Shown piece after piece: positions 8,110-16,948 of a stretch of DNA of 64,000 nucleotides. The DNA is from Saprospiraceae bacterium (GTDB taxonomy: Bacteria > Bacteroidota > Bacteroidia > Chitinophagales > Saprospiraceae). A program made the translations under genes and the position numbers. The stretch is from assembly GCA_028285545.1 (NCBI GenBank), contig JANQPA010000106.1, positions 1-64,000 of the forward strand, written 5' to 3'. Under the pieces are notes generated by a model, which searched no databases, was not told the origin of the DNA, and worked only from the letters and a program-made list of their open reading frames with translations. Positions within the stretch are counted from its first letter, which is position 1. Every line of letters begins with the position of its first letter.

Positions 8110-9213
8110 CTATTTCAAACGTTTCCAAATTTCTTTAAATCCTTTTTCATCATATTTCTTGATTGGATGTACCCATTTTCCATTCTTTTTCCAGAAAAAA
8201 TCACCACTAAAAGTATCATCATTAATCGGAGTCCATATTTGTTTGAATTCAATGCTTTTTCCGCCTCTGGGAGCCACTTGTCCATCACTCCAGGGTAATA
8301 AGTCCCCCGCTTTGTAATGACAGATGAATTGCCGGATGATAGCTCCTTCTTCATTCGTTTTATAATTTCCTTGGGCTACCAAATGACTACCTTTTTTTAG
8401 ATAAGAGGTGACAAACATCAGCTGGTTTTTAACGCCATGGTAAGTGATTAGGCCTTCATTTTCTTTTACCCATGCTTTGTCTTTACCAGGTCGATACTGA
8501 TTGCTAAAATGGATGTTGCGCTGATTTTCTCCCCAGGAAAAATTCATTCTTCCTGCATTATCTCCCATTTTAGACTCCCAGATTCCAATTAAAAAAGCCA
8601 GTTCTTTATACTCACCGGGTATTTCGATACGCACTTTTTTACGGAGCATACGATAGGGCTCTCCCTTTCCCCAGGGTTTCCACTGGCCAAAATCAAGTTG
8701 CTCAGTAGTACATTCCAAGGTATCTGATTCGATCAGCCTACATATATCACGATAGGATTTCATTCCTTTTCGTTCATCAGATTTATATTTAAACTTGGTG
8801 CCAGGCGGATAAAAAACATCATATATTCGAATGAAACCTGGACCAGGCATCAAAGGCTCAAATCGCCCTTTAAAAAGGAAATCATTTCTATATTGGTAGC
8901 CCAGAAATTCTACCTGGCCGGTGTGCGGATTAGGGACTACCATTAATTCTAAAATTCGCTTATCCAAATCTCCTCCGGGGATACCTTCATAAAATCGAAT
9001 ACTTTTTTGTTGTTGATGCCCCCAATCTAGTTTGAAGCCAATGGATTGGGCTCCGGTCAAATTATCTTGAAAAAAATTGGGATCATCAGAATACCAGCTA
9101 CCCATAAATGGTTTTAGCCATTCAAGCAGGGTGTCTGTTTGCGAAAAACTTAGCAGAGGAATACTGAAAAATAAAATTATGGGTAGAAGTAGTCTTATTG
9201 TTTTGTCCTTCAT
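8110..9213 (-). CDS. Secreted protein with two lipocalin-like domains
   Basis: A 367-residue protein with a signal peptide (residues about 1-25, ending LLSFSQ). It appears to contain two related domains: residues 28-190, starting LLEWLKPFMGSWYSD, and residues about 205-367, starting KELAFLIGIWESKMG. Both open with the L.F..G.W pattern shared by the neighbouring smaller proteins and continue with many beta strands. The duplication explains its double length. It is third in the row, 23 nt after the previous gene and 8 nt before the next. A role in binding or modifying a small hydrophobic molecule outside the inner membrane is plausible, but nothing shows it directly. Confidence 0.65.
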   Translation of the reverse strand: MKDKTIRLLLPIILFFSIPLLSFSQTDTLLEWLKPFMGSWYSDDPNFFQDNLTGAQSIGFKLDWGHQQQKSIRFYEGIPGGDLDKRILELMVVPNPHTGQVEFLGYQYRNDFLFKGRFEPLMPGPGFIRIYDVFYPPGTKFKYKSDERKGMKSYRDICRLIESDTLECTTEQLDFGQWKPWGKGEPYRMLRKKVRIEIPGEYKELAFLIGIWESKMGDNAGRMNFSWGENQRNIHFSNQYRPGKDKAWVKENEGLITYHGVKNQLMFVTSYLKKGSHLVAQGNYKTNEEGAIIRQFICHYKAGDLLPWSDGQVAPRGGKSIEFKQIWTPINDDTFSGDFFWKKNGKWVHPIKKYDEKGFKEIWKRLK

Positions 9214-9236
9214 AATTAAGAGAATTTAAATGGTCA

Positions 9237-9797
9237 TTAATGGGATTTTTGCATGCTTTGTTGCCCTCTCAGCTGCCAGGTTTTCCCCTCATCCAATGAA
9301 GCTTCATAGTGGTAGGAATAGCCCGATTCTTTGATGTCAAAAAATATGCGTCGCCACATAATGCTTCCTTTTTCAGGATGGACCTGTGGTTTGATATCTG
9401 TTAATACCAGCTTTTTTCCCTGCCATTCACCTGTCATTAAACTCATGGCTCCCATGAAGTCAATTGCGATGTGGAAATATTTTTTCTCTTTTGGCTGATA
9501 AAAAAAATAGCTTCTCACCATATCCCCATCTGCTCCTCCTTCCAGGTATAAACCTCCCATAATAGGAGCAATTTCAAATGGTTTTTTTTGAGTGTCAGAA
9601 AGATTTTTAGCCCTTTCAATTTTGAGTGGATTGCCCTGGGCATCGTACCACTGGTCCTCTACCATGGTCCATTTGCCTATTAGGAAGTTTAAGGTTTCCA
9701 TCTCAGGTGGCGGAGTTTTCCTTTCTAATTTAAGCTGGGCACTGGCCGTCGCCACTATAAAAAATAAGAGACTAGTAATAAAAAGTACTCGTTTCAT
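9237..9797 (-). CDS. Secreted DUF1579-like / lipocalin-like protein
   Basis: A 186-residue protein with a signal peptide ending TASAQ. The segment METLNFLIGKWTMVEDQWYDAQGN, then GLYLEGGADGDM, YFFYQPKEKKYFHIAIDFMGAMS and a late YHYEASLDEGKTW are the marks of DUF1579-type lipocalin-like proteins (L.FLIG.W start, a middle Y..YD..K..Y, and a final strand with DGG/DEGKTW). It follows the 186-aa relative's gene by 47 nt and precedes the two-domain member by 23 nt. Cellular place: periplasm or outside. Function unknown. Confidence 0.65.
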   Translation of the reverse strand: MKRVLFITSLLFFIVATASAQLKLERKTPPPEMETLNFLIGKWTMVEDQWYDAQGNPLKIERAKNLSDTQKKPFEIAPIMGGLYLEGGADGDMVRSYFFYQPKEKKYFHIAIDFMGAMSLMTGEWQGKKLVLTDIKPQVHPEKGSIMWRRIFFDIKESGYSYHYEASLDEGKTWQLRGQQSMQKSH

Positions 9798-9844
9798 AAT
9801 AACTTGTTATTTGATGTTTCTTATTAGATCAAAAAGTAGAAGAT

Positions 9845-10402
9845 CTAAGTCGTTTTATTATAGATTTCCCTGGTAAAGAGTATCCATGTACTCCCACCAT
9901 CTTCGGTATATTCATATTTCAATTCAAAAGAGGACTTACTAATATTGTAGAAAGTCTTCTTCCAAATACTCTCTTTTCCGCCAGAGTCAGGCATAATAAT
10001 GGGCTCATCCATCATTAGGATCAAATCTCCTTGATTGTTAAAATCTCCATGCCGAAGCTCATACCTGGCTCCCAGGTCATACATGATGTCAAAAAATTCA
10101 TTCTCATTTTTGTTATAGAAAATCCAGTTGAGGATTACTTCCTTTTGTTTCCCTTGAATTTCACCAAAGTAGCTGATTGAATAAATTAAGCCATCCAATG
10201 CCTGTCGAACGGATGCTTTTGATTGAATCTGACGAATAATCTGGCCTTCCCTAGAATAATAACTTACCTGCAAATTCCAGTTGCCTTCCAGGAATTTCAG
10301 TTGCTCATTTTTCTGCAGAACCTCTTTTTGTAAGGGAGGTAAATTCTGGGCATTAACCCATCCATAAAACCCCGTCAGGATTAAAACCAAAACTAATTTC
10401 AT
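9845..10402 (-). CDS. Secreted DUF1579-like / lipocalin-like protein, first of the row
   Basis: About 185 residues from the ATG at 10402 (chosen because a signal peptide, MKLVLVLILTGFYGWVNAQ, starts there; an earlier start at 10462 would bury it). The mature protein has LKFLEGNWNLQVSYYSREGQ, a G.W domain start, then LNWIFYNKNENEFFDIMYD and YEYTEDGGSTW near the end, closely parallel in layout to the next gene product. It is the first of four lipocalin-like genes, 108 nt behind the AraC-type regulator on the same strand, which could control the row. Confidence 0.65.
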   Translation of the reverse strand: MKLVLVLILTGFYGWVNAQNLPPLQKEVLQKNEQLKFLEGNWNLQVSYYSREGQIIRQIQSKASVRQALDGLIYSISYFGEIQGKQKEVILNWIFYNKNENEFFDIMYDLGARYELRHGDFNNQGDLILMMDEPIIMPDSGGKESIWKKTFYNISKSSFELKYEYTEDGGSTWILFTREIYNKTT

Positions 10403-10510
10403 AGATAAAAATTTTGATACGGTTACAAGACTTCTTCCAAATTTGTGAAGAGGGAGGCACACTTTAAAAAAAGCATCTATTACAGTCGTATCACTTAAGC
10501 GAGTGGCACT

Positions 10511-11656
10511 TTATTTTTCGGGAACACCTTGTTGGTTGATCTCCTTTAACCAGGCAGTGGGAGTCATGCCACATACTTTTTTGAAAGCTCTGTTGAAACT
10601 ACTCTTGCTTTTGAAACCAGAATTGAAGGCAATTCCCATAATCGAATATTGCTGGATGTCGCCTCTTAAAAATCTCTTTTTTACTTCTGCAATCCGATAA
10701 TTACAAAGCAAATCAAAGAAACTGGTTTGAAGTCCATCACTTAGGACTTGAGAAATATGATGACGGGGGAGCTTTATTCCTTTTGCAAGATCATGAATGG
10801 AGAATTTAGGGTCTAACCAAGGGCGTTCGGATTCCAGATATTGGACAATTTGTTGTTGATAGGCTTTGATTTGTTCTGGACCTAGGGGCGAAGTTGCATA
10901 TCTGGATTTTTTGACGGGAAAGATTAATTCAGGAAGGACCTTGTCTTTTCCTAAAATAACATAACCTAAAACATGGATGGCAAAGGCCAATATCAAAATT
11001 AGGGATAATTCCATAATGACTCCATCCCATTTGAAGCCTATAAAAATTACCTTAATAACCATATTTAACAACAGCAGCAAACCAAAATAACGATTAAACC
11101 CTTGTAACCAAAGGAGTCTGGGCGAAATCCATTTTTTTTGCCTGACAATATTTTTTAGATAAATATAGGAGGCCAAAACATAGGCTATCATAAGAAATAT
11201 GGAGCGATTGGCTTTTAGAATCTCTATCGGATTAGGAGGCCGGTAATTATAAATGCCTTCTATATAATTCAATTTAGTTTCGGCTGGCAAAACATAAACA
11301 GGTACTAACTCAAATACAATATAGAGACATGGAATTAGGTGAAGCAGGTCATACCAGCGAAATCGATAATTATCATTAGAGGAGCTGACGATAAAGAAAT
11401 AATAAAATGGGCCTATCAAATAAATACCTGGAGCAAAAAGCCCATATAAATGAGGCATTTTGAGAATAAATTCTCCTATATATAACAAATAATTCAATAG
11501 CCAAAAGGATATGGGAATCATCATTAAACCCAAGCAAATTAATCCTTTTTCCTTTCTCGATTTGAGAAATAATAGAGTGGCCAGGTACAAACTGTGCAGT
11601 ACCGCTGCCAGGAATAAAAGGATAAATAAATTATTTTCGAATGAAGTTAAATCCAT
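10511..11656 (-). CDS. Membrane-bound AraC-family transcription regulator
   Basis: About 381 residues from the ATG at 11656 (ATG 11692 and an earlier start at 11707 are also possible). The first 230 residues hold about seven hydrophobic helices, starting NNLFILLFLAAVLHSLYLA. The last 105 residues are an AraC-type double helix-turn-helix: FSIHDLAKGIKLPRHHISQVLS (first HTH), then IMGIAFNSGFKSKSSFNRAFKK..G.TPT.W (second HTH, the conserved AraC signature). This fusion of a 7-TM sensor to an AraC DNA-binding domain is common in Bacteroidota and acts on nearby genes in response to a membrane or periplasmic signal. It lies 69 nt after the upstream hydrolase gene and 108 nt before four lipocalin-like genes, its likely targets. 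Confidence 0.88.
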   Translation of the reverse strand: MDLTSFENNLFILLFLAAVLHSLYLATLLFLKSRKEKGLICLGLMMIPISFWLLNYLLYIGEFILKMPHLYGLFAPGIYLIGPFYYFFIVSSSNDNYRFRWYDLLHLIPCLYIVFELVPVYVLPAETKLNYIEGIYNYRPPNPIEILKANRSIFLMIAYVLASYIYLKNIVRQKKWISPRLLWLQGFNRYFGLLLLLNMVIKVIFIGFKWDGVIMELSLILILAFAIHVLGYVILGKDKVLPELIFPVKKSRYATSPLGPEQIKAYQQQIVQYLESERPWLDPKFSIHDLAKGIKLPRHHISQVLSDGLQTSFFDLLCNYRIAEVKKRFLRGDIQQYSIMGIAFNSGFKSKSSFNRAFKKVCGMTPTAWLKEINQQGVPEK

Positions 11657-11725
11657 GGTGCTGTAACAATAGACTCTTGATTGTTTCTTCATTCGAAAGG
11701 TAAGCAAATATTCATTGGAATGCTA

Positions 11726-13156
11726 CTACGGATCCACAAACTCATTCAGGGCAGCATCATAAATTTTATGGCCTAATTTGCCTTCATCCTTCAACTGATT
11801 AAGAATTTTATTAAGATTTTTTATTCTCGATTTATATTTAGGCCTTATGTTGATTAGGGCATTTACTGGATCTTGATTTTTTAATGCTTCTAATACTTTT
11901 ACTCTCTTTGCCCGCCCCTGGTGGTGAATATCTGCGATGACGGTACAGATGATGTCAGATTGACCATGGAGGTCATACCATCTGCTGTACCATTTTGACA
12001 TTTTGCGTTGTAGAATTTCACTAGCAAGCTCCACTTGCGTTAATCTAACCTTCTTATCCCTTTGGGTCCAATCCATTAATTTGGCGATATGTAATATCTC
12101 TTGTTGGTCAATACTTTTACGATAGGGATTTAGAAAATTCATAAAGTATTGCAATTGTTTTTTATTATTTACCCGAAAAATTCGCTCTAGATTGGTGTTG
12201 CTACCATCTTCTTTTATCCTATGTAAGTTACCGTCAATAAGCTTTAATTCTGGAAAATATCTCTTGAATTTGCTGAGCTCCGTCATTTTCCTGAATAAAA
12301 GAATTAGATTATCATTTGGGGTGTGAGCAGCCAATTGGTAAAAACCATAAGTGAATTTAGCCCGGTCATAGGTATTAAAAGTAGAAAAGTAGTTCATGCT
12401 TTCACAATAGCCGGTAGCTTCCAGGAGGTAAGCCCAATGATCGATGGTATCTACATAGTCCTCAGCAGAATATTTTTTGCCATAAAATTCAGAAGGTCTT
12501 TGGTAAATTCCATAATAGCCTCTGTTGCTATCCTTTATTTCTCTGCCTATATAAAATTCTTCAGCCTCAATATCAGATCGTCTTCCATACCATTTATTGC
12601 CTTTTTTTGTCAGGTCAAAAGAGATTTTTTCCTCCGGATTTTGATCCATTTCAAAAACCAGATCGGAATAGGGCAGGGTACCATAAAACATTCCAAGAGG
12701 CTGTTGATACGCTTTTTCAAATACTCTTTTAAAATCTGCAGGTTTTTGGATGATCACTCTTTCCCGGGAGTTAGAATAATGATAAATAGATCCCTCTATG
12801 TATATTCCAACATGCTTTTTAGGTACATTCCTCATTGTTTTATTGGCTAAATCCACATTGTTTTTTCTGGTAATAAAAACCAGATGCGGATTACCATTAG
12901 GAATGTCTTCAAATTTTCCAACCTTAGGGCATTCCGGGAATATTTCCTGAACCCGAATATTGGCACCTTCGCTTTTTCCTCCCTTATAGTCTTTGCAATT
13001 AAAGGAGTGTGAAAGCTTGAGCATATGGCTCACATAATGTGCACAATGATTGGAACTGTAACTGTGAAAATTATTGGGACAGATTTTGTCGATGGGTTTA
13101 CCGACTGAGTTTTTTACCTTCAAGGTAAAATCAGATGAACTGAGATTTAAAAACAT
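11726..13156 (-). CDS. Putative two-domain peptidoglycan hydrolase (NlpC/P60-like plus lysozyme-like), no signal peptide
   Basis: 476 residues, no signal peptide. The N-terminal part (about 1-160) has a Cys38 in NHCAHYVSHML and a His115 in KHVGIYIEGSIYHYS, the spacing and phrasing of NlpC/P60-type cysteine amidases. The C-terminal part (about 230-476) has a Glu252 in YCES followed by NTYDRAKFTYGFYQLAAHTPNDN, which looks like a lysozyme-type muramidase core. I infer a bifunctional wall-degrading enzyme. Lack of a signal peptide means either cytosolic activity control or export by a phage-like or type VI-like route; it could be an antibacterial effector, but no immunity gene is obvious beside it. 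The gene lies upstream of the AraC-type regulator on the same strand. Confidence 0.6.
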   Translation of the reverse strand: MFLNLSSSDFTLKVKNSVGKPIDKICPNNFHSYSSNHCAHYVSHMLKLSHSFNCKDYKGGKSEGANIRVQEIFPECPKVGKFEDIPNGNPHLVFITRKNNVDLANKTMRNVPKKHVGIYIEGSIYHYSNSRERVIIQKPADFKRVFEKAYQQPLGMFYGTLPYSDLVFEMDQNPEEKISFDLTKKGNKWYGRRSDIEAEEFYIGREIKDSNRGYYGIYQRPSEFYGKKYSAEDYVDTIDHWAYLLEATGYCESMNYFSTFNTYDRAKFTYGFYQLAAHTPNDNLILLFRKMTELSKFKRYFPELKLIDGNLHRIKEDGSNTNLERIFRVNNKKQLQYFMNFLNPYRKSIDQQEILHIAKLMDWTQRDKKVRLTQVELASEILQRKMSKWYSRWYDLHGQSDIICTVIADIHHQGRAKRVKVLEALKNQDPVNALINIRPKYKSRIKNLNKILNQLKDEGKLGHKIYDAALNEFVDP

Positions 13157-13274
13157 AACTTTAGGGTTTTTTGGTTTTTAATAGATAACCCAAAAAACTG
13201 TTTATTTGTTTCCTTAAGCCCCCAAAATTTGGTTTTATTTTGATAATGGATGTTTTGCTAAGAAGCTGTCGGAT

Positions 13275-14249
13275 TTAAATTGCAATAACTACTTTTCCTT
13301 TTACCTTTCTTTCCAAAATCAATTCTAAAGCTCTGGGAGCCTCTTGCAAAGGAAACGTTGCCTGAATATGAGGCTTCAATTTGCCTTCTTTAAACCATTG
13401 CACCAATTGCATGATTTGTTGAAAATTGGCAGCCGGATCGCGCAAAGCCCAGGCACCCCAGAAAACACCCACAATCTGATAGCTCTTTAATAATGGAAGG
13501 TTTAGAGGAACTTTGGGAATATCCCCAGCAGCAAAGCCTACTACCAGATATCTACCATCCCATCCCATACACCTCAAGGCCGTTTCTGCATACTGTCCTC
13601 CAACAGGATCATAAATTACATCAACTCCTTTTTTACCGGTAATTTCTTTAATGCGGTCTCTTAAATTTTCTTCATTATAATTGATGAGCTCGTCTGCTCC
13701 ATATTCTTTACAAAGTTGGAGTTTTTCAGCAGTAGAAGCTGCTGCAATAACCCGTGCCCCCATCATTTTCCCCAATTCTACTGCAGTGAGGCCTACTCCT
13801 CCAGATGCTCCTAGAACCAAAAGTGTTTCTCCTTCCTTTAGCTGTCCTCTCGTTTTTAGGGCATAATAGGAAGTGCCATAAGCAACCAAGAAGGATGCTG
13901 CTGTTTCCATTTCCATTTCAGGAGGTTTGGGAAAACAATTAGTAGCTTTAATGGCCATTTTTTCTGCCATTCCTCCCCAAATGGTCATGGCAACAATTTC
14001 ATCACCTGGTTTGAATCCTTTTACCTGTGAACCTACCGCCTCTACAAACCCTGCCACATCACTACCTGGTGAAAAAGGCAGCTCTGGCTTGAACTGGTAT
14101 TTGCCCTGGATAATTAAGGTATCAGGGAAATTAACGCTACAGGCCTTAATGTTGACTAGTATTTCGTCTTCAGCTGGAATCGGATCTGGCATTTCTCCAT
14201 ACTCAAGATTGGAAGGAGGTCCAAAGGATTTACATATTATGGCTTTCAT
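13275..14249 (-). CDS. Zinc-free NADPH:quinone oxidoreductase (MDR superfamily)
   Basis: A 324-residue cytosolic enzyme of normal family length. The N-terminal GroES-like half has SVNFPDTLIIQGKYQFKPELPFSPGSDVAG, and the Rossmann half has LVLGASGGVGLTAVELGK for NADPH binding, then GVDVIYDPVGG. The zinc-binding cysteines and histidines of alcohol dehydrogenases are absent, which places it in the quinone reductase branch. It reduces quinones or enones with NADPH. It shares a 122-bp intergenic region with the divergently transcribed aminotransferase gene. The exact substrate is unknown; acyl-CoA or enoyl reductases of the same superfamily are the main alternative. Confidence 0.88.
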   Translation of the reverse strand: MKAIICKSFGPPSNLEYGEMPDPIPAEDEILVNIKACSVNFPDTLIIQGKYQFKPELPFSPGSDVAGFVEAVGSQVKGFKPGDEIVAMTIWGGMAEKMAIKATNCFPKPPEMEMETAASFLVAYGTSYYALKTRGQLKEGETLLVLGASGGVGLTAVELGKMMGARVIAAASTAEKLQLCKEYGADELINYNEENLRDRIKEITGKKGVDVIYDPVGGQYAETALRCMGWDGRYLVVGFAAGDIPKVPLNLPLLKSYQIVGVFWGAWALRDPAANFQQIMQLVQWFKEGKLKPHIQATFPLQEAPRALELILERKVKGKVVIAI

Positions 14250-14371
14250 TACAATAGTTTTTCTATCGGTAATATAGAATCTTTTATTTAATTTATTTCA
14301 AAAGAATATAAGGAGGCTTTTACTTAAAAAAGCCATATTTGTTCAATCCAAATGATTTAAATATTAGAAAA

Positions 14372-15559
14372 ATGAGCTTTGTACTGCCCAAACTTTCAGA
14401 TAAAGTTGAAAAATCCATGCTTTCTTCTACTGTAGGAATTGCCGACGGCGTAAAAAAACTTAGGGAAGCCGGCCATAAAGTATATGATTTTTCGGCTGGA
14501 AGAGCTGCAGAAGATACTCCTGCCTATATTGTAGAAGCGGCCATATCCGCCATACATTCGGGGCATACCCATCAAACGATGGCTAAAGGTACCACTGATT
14601 ACCGTCAGGCATGTTCTATTAAGTTGGCAAGAGAAAATAACATACAGGCAGATCCCGAAACTGAAATTATCGCAACGATGGGAGTAAAACAAGGAATGAC
14701 CATTTCTTTTATGGCTCTTCTCAATCCTGGGGATGAGGTGATCGTTGAAAATCCTTGTTTTGTAAGCTATCATCAGCTTATTTCTTATTGTGGTGGTAAA
14801 TCAGTAGCAGTTCCCATTCGGCCAGAAAATAACTTTCGATGGGATAGGGCAGAACTGGAGGCTGCTATTACTCCCAAAACAAAGGCCATCCTTTTTAATA
14901 CTCCTCATAATCCGACAGGGGTGGTTCATACCCGTGAAGATTTGGAAATGATTGCTGAACTTGCTCAGAAGCACAACTTATATGTCATCACCGATGAGGT
15001 GTATGAGCGCATGTGCTGGGATGGTCACAGACATCTTAATTTGGCTAGTCTTCCCGGTATGAAAGAGCGGACCATTACCATAATGGGCTTGACAAAAAGC
15101 TTTGCCATGGGAGGTTGGCGCATTGGATTTATCTATGCCAGTGCTCCCATCATCTCCATGATGGAAAAATTACAACAGCATTTGATTACCTGTGCCAATT
15201 CCTTTGTACAAGCTGGTGCCGCCGCCGCTTTTAGAGAAGCTCCCCGCGAGGAAGTCAAAAATTACTGGAAAGAGTGGCAGGAAAAATGCCGATATGCCAC
15301 CTCTGTATTAGATCAAACTGATGGATTAACTACCCACATGCCGGAAGGAGCTTTTTATGCCTGGACAAATATTTCTTCTTTTGGTTTATCTTCAAAGGAA
15401 TTTTGTGAGCAATTATTGGATCAGTATCGAGTGGCCATCATTCCTGGTGGCTCTTTTGGTTCTATCGGCGAAGATTATGTTCGAATTACCTGTGTGAAGT
15501 CCTGGGATGAACTAAAGCCTGGAATTCAGAGGATTCAGGAATTTGTAAAAGGATTGTAG
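14372..15559 (+). CDS. PLP-dependent aminotransferase, class I/II (aspartate aminotransferase fold)
   Basis: 395 residues from the ATG at 14372, preferred to a TTG at 14339. The fold-type I signatures are present: GVKQGM near residue 100, NTPHNPTGVV around residue 180 (Asn and Pro bind the cofactor), ITDEVYERM (Asp and Tyr), and GLTKSFAMGGWRIGF, whose Lys forms the Schiff base with pyridoxal phosphate. A final VRITCVKSWDEL contains the Arg that holds the substrate carboxylate. It moves amino groups between an amino acid and a keto acid in the cytosol. The next gene, 48 nt on, is a dicarboxylate/amino-acid symporter, so acidic amino acids are likely substrates. Confidence 0.9.
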   Translation: MSFVLPKLSDKVEKSMLSSTVGIADGVKKLREAGHKVYDFSAGRAAEDTPAYIVEAAISAIHSGHTHQTMAKGTTDYRQACSIKLARENNIQADPETEIIATMGVKQGMTISFMALLNPGDEVIVENPCFVSYHQLISYCGGKSVAVPIRPENNFRWDRAELEAAITPKTKAILFNTPHNPTGVVHTREDLEMIAELAQKHNLYVITDEVYERMCWDGHRHLNLASLPGMKERTITIMGLTKSFAMGGWRIGFIYASAPIISMMEKLQQHLITCANSFVQAGAAAAFREAPREEVKNYWKEWQEKCRYATSVLDQTDGLTTHMPEGAFYAWTNISSFGLSSKEFCEQLLDQYRVAIIPGGSFGSIGEDYVRITCVKSWDELKPGIQRIQEFVKGL

Positions 15560-15581
15560 ATGAGTAAATGGGCAGATTGGT

Positions 15582-15612
15582 AGATGTGCAAATGAGAAGA
15601 TGTGCAAATGAG
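15582..15612 (+). repeat. Two tandem copies of a 15-nt sequence at the start of the symporter gene
   Basis: AGATGTGCAAATGAG occurs at 15582-15596 and again at 15598-15612. The second copy contains the ATG used as start by the symporter gene, so copy number could change the start context. The preceding 20 nt (GATGAGTAAATGGGCAGATT) are similar in composition. Confidence 0.75.
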
Positions 15613-16831
15613 AGAATTAATTAAAAGATATTTTAAAATTTCATTGGCCACCAGAATCCTTATCTGGATGGTAATTGGGGTGGTGATTGGCTGGCTGATG
15701 AAGGAGCAGGCCGAAATTTTTAAGCCACTGGGAGATGTATTCATCAAATTATTATTGATGGCGGCGATTCCTTTGGTGTTTTTCAATTTATTGGCCGGGC
15801 TTACGGCTATGGGAGATGTGAAAACCTTTGGTAAGGTAGGCATCAAAGTACTGGCTTTTTATCTTGTTACCACCAGTATGGCTATGGCTGTTGGAATTGT
15901 GATTATGAGTTGGTTAAGAGCAGGGGAGGGGATGACCCTATCAGAAACACCTCCTGAAAATATTGGAGCCATGCCTAATCTGGGAGACTTGTTTATGGAA
16001 ATGATACCCAGTAATATTTTTGAATCCTTCGCTAATGGAAACCTGGTTCAAATTGTGATTTTTGCCGTTATCCTTGGGATTGTTACCTTAATGATGCCAG
16101 AGGATAAAAAATCGAAATTGGAGAAAGGCTACCAGCTATTGGCTGAATTGATGAGAAAAATGGTGGATGTGATTATGTATTTAGCTCCCGTTTGCTTAGG
16201 TGCATTGGCAGCCTATACGGTAGGTATTTATGGAGCACAGATTTTTGGTCCTCTTGCTAAATTTATTGGTGGTATTTATCTCGCTCAATTTTTGATGGTG
16301 TGTTTTTATATGTTTTTACTATTGGGGCTGAGTAAGACTTCTCCAATTTGGTTTTTGAAAAAAACAGCGCCGTTATATGCTACTACTGTTGCTACTTGCA
16401 GCAGCCTGGCCAGTCTGGTGGTATCCATGAATATTGCCGGGAAAAAGTTGAAATTGCCGGAAAGCATTTATTCCTTCACCTTGCCTTTAGGAGCACAGTT
16501 TAACAAAGATGGCACTTCTATTATGCTAACAGGCGTATTAATTTTTACAGCTCAGGCTACTAGTGTTCATTTTGATTTGCCAGAATTATTACAGATTATC
16601 CTGGTTGGATTGATATTGGTGGAAGGCTCAGGTGGCATACCTGGAGGAGGACTTGTAGTGGCCATGATTTTTGCCCAGGCCTTTAACCTCCCTCTGGAAA
16701 TTGTGGCGATCGTTGGGGGAATATACCGGTTGATCGATATGGGGAATACCACCGTTAATTGCATGGGAGATATGGTGGCTACCACGATAATTAGTAGGAT
16801 GGATAGGGGATGGAGACCAGAATATGATTAA
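15608..16831 (+). CDS. Dicarboxylate/amino acid:cation symporter (DAACS, SDF family)
   Basis: About 407 residues, the normal size of bacterial glutamate/aspartate transporters. I choose ATG 15608; a GTG lies 6 nt upstream. The conserved core is complete: FIKLLLMAAIPLVFFNLLAG in helix 2-3, a serine-rich stretch TVATCSSLASLVVS (hairpin 1), NKDGTSIM in TM7 (family NMDGT), the second hairpin PGGGLVVAM, and TTVNCMGDMVAT in TM8, where Asp and Asn contact the substrate carboxylate and amino group. Lys for Met in NMDGT is a notable change. It imports C4-dicarboxylates or acidic amino acids with sodium or protons. It probably forms an operon with the aminotransferase. Confidence 0.92.
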   Translation: MRELIKRYFKISLATRILIWMVIGVVIGWLMKEQAEIFKPLGDVFIKLLLMAAIPLVFFNLLAGLTAMGDVKTFGKVGIKVLAFYLVTTSMAMAVGIVIMSWLRAGEGMTLSETPPENIGAMPNLGDLFMEMIPSNIFESFANGNLVQIVIFAVILGIVTLMMPEDKKSKLEKGYQLLAELMRKMVDVIMYLAPVCLGALAAYTVGIYGAQIFGPLAKFIGGIYLAQFLMVCFYMFLLLGLSKTSPIWFLKKTAPLYATTVATCSSLASLVVSMNIAGKKLKLPESIYSFTLPLGAQFNKDGTSIMLTGVLIFTAQATSVHFDLPELLQIILVGLILVEGSGGIPGGGLVVAMIFAQAFNLPLEIVAIVGGIYRLIDMGNTTVNCMGDMVATTIISRMDRGWRPEYD

Positions 16832-16845
16832 ATTGTTTTATATAA

Positions 16846-16930
16846 ACCTGTACTATACCCTTTAGGGTGTCTGGATTTTGGCATTTACGCTGAAAGAGGG
16901 TGGAAACACCCTAAAGGGTATAGTACAGGT
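16846..16930. repeat. Perfect 25-bp inverted repeat
   Basis: The arm at 16846-16870 is the exact reverse complement of 16906-16930; the 35-nt spacer is unrelated. Each arm contains a CCCTTTAGGG-like core that is itself nearly palindromic. It lies between the symporter stop (16831) and the next start (16949). It is followed by AATAAAAAAA, not a T-tract, so a miniature transposon or mRNA-stabilising fold is as likely as a terminator. Confidence 0.8.
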
Positions 16931-16948
16931 AATAAAAAAAATGATATA

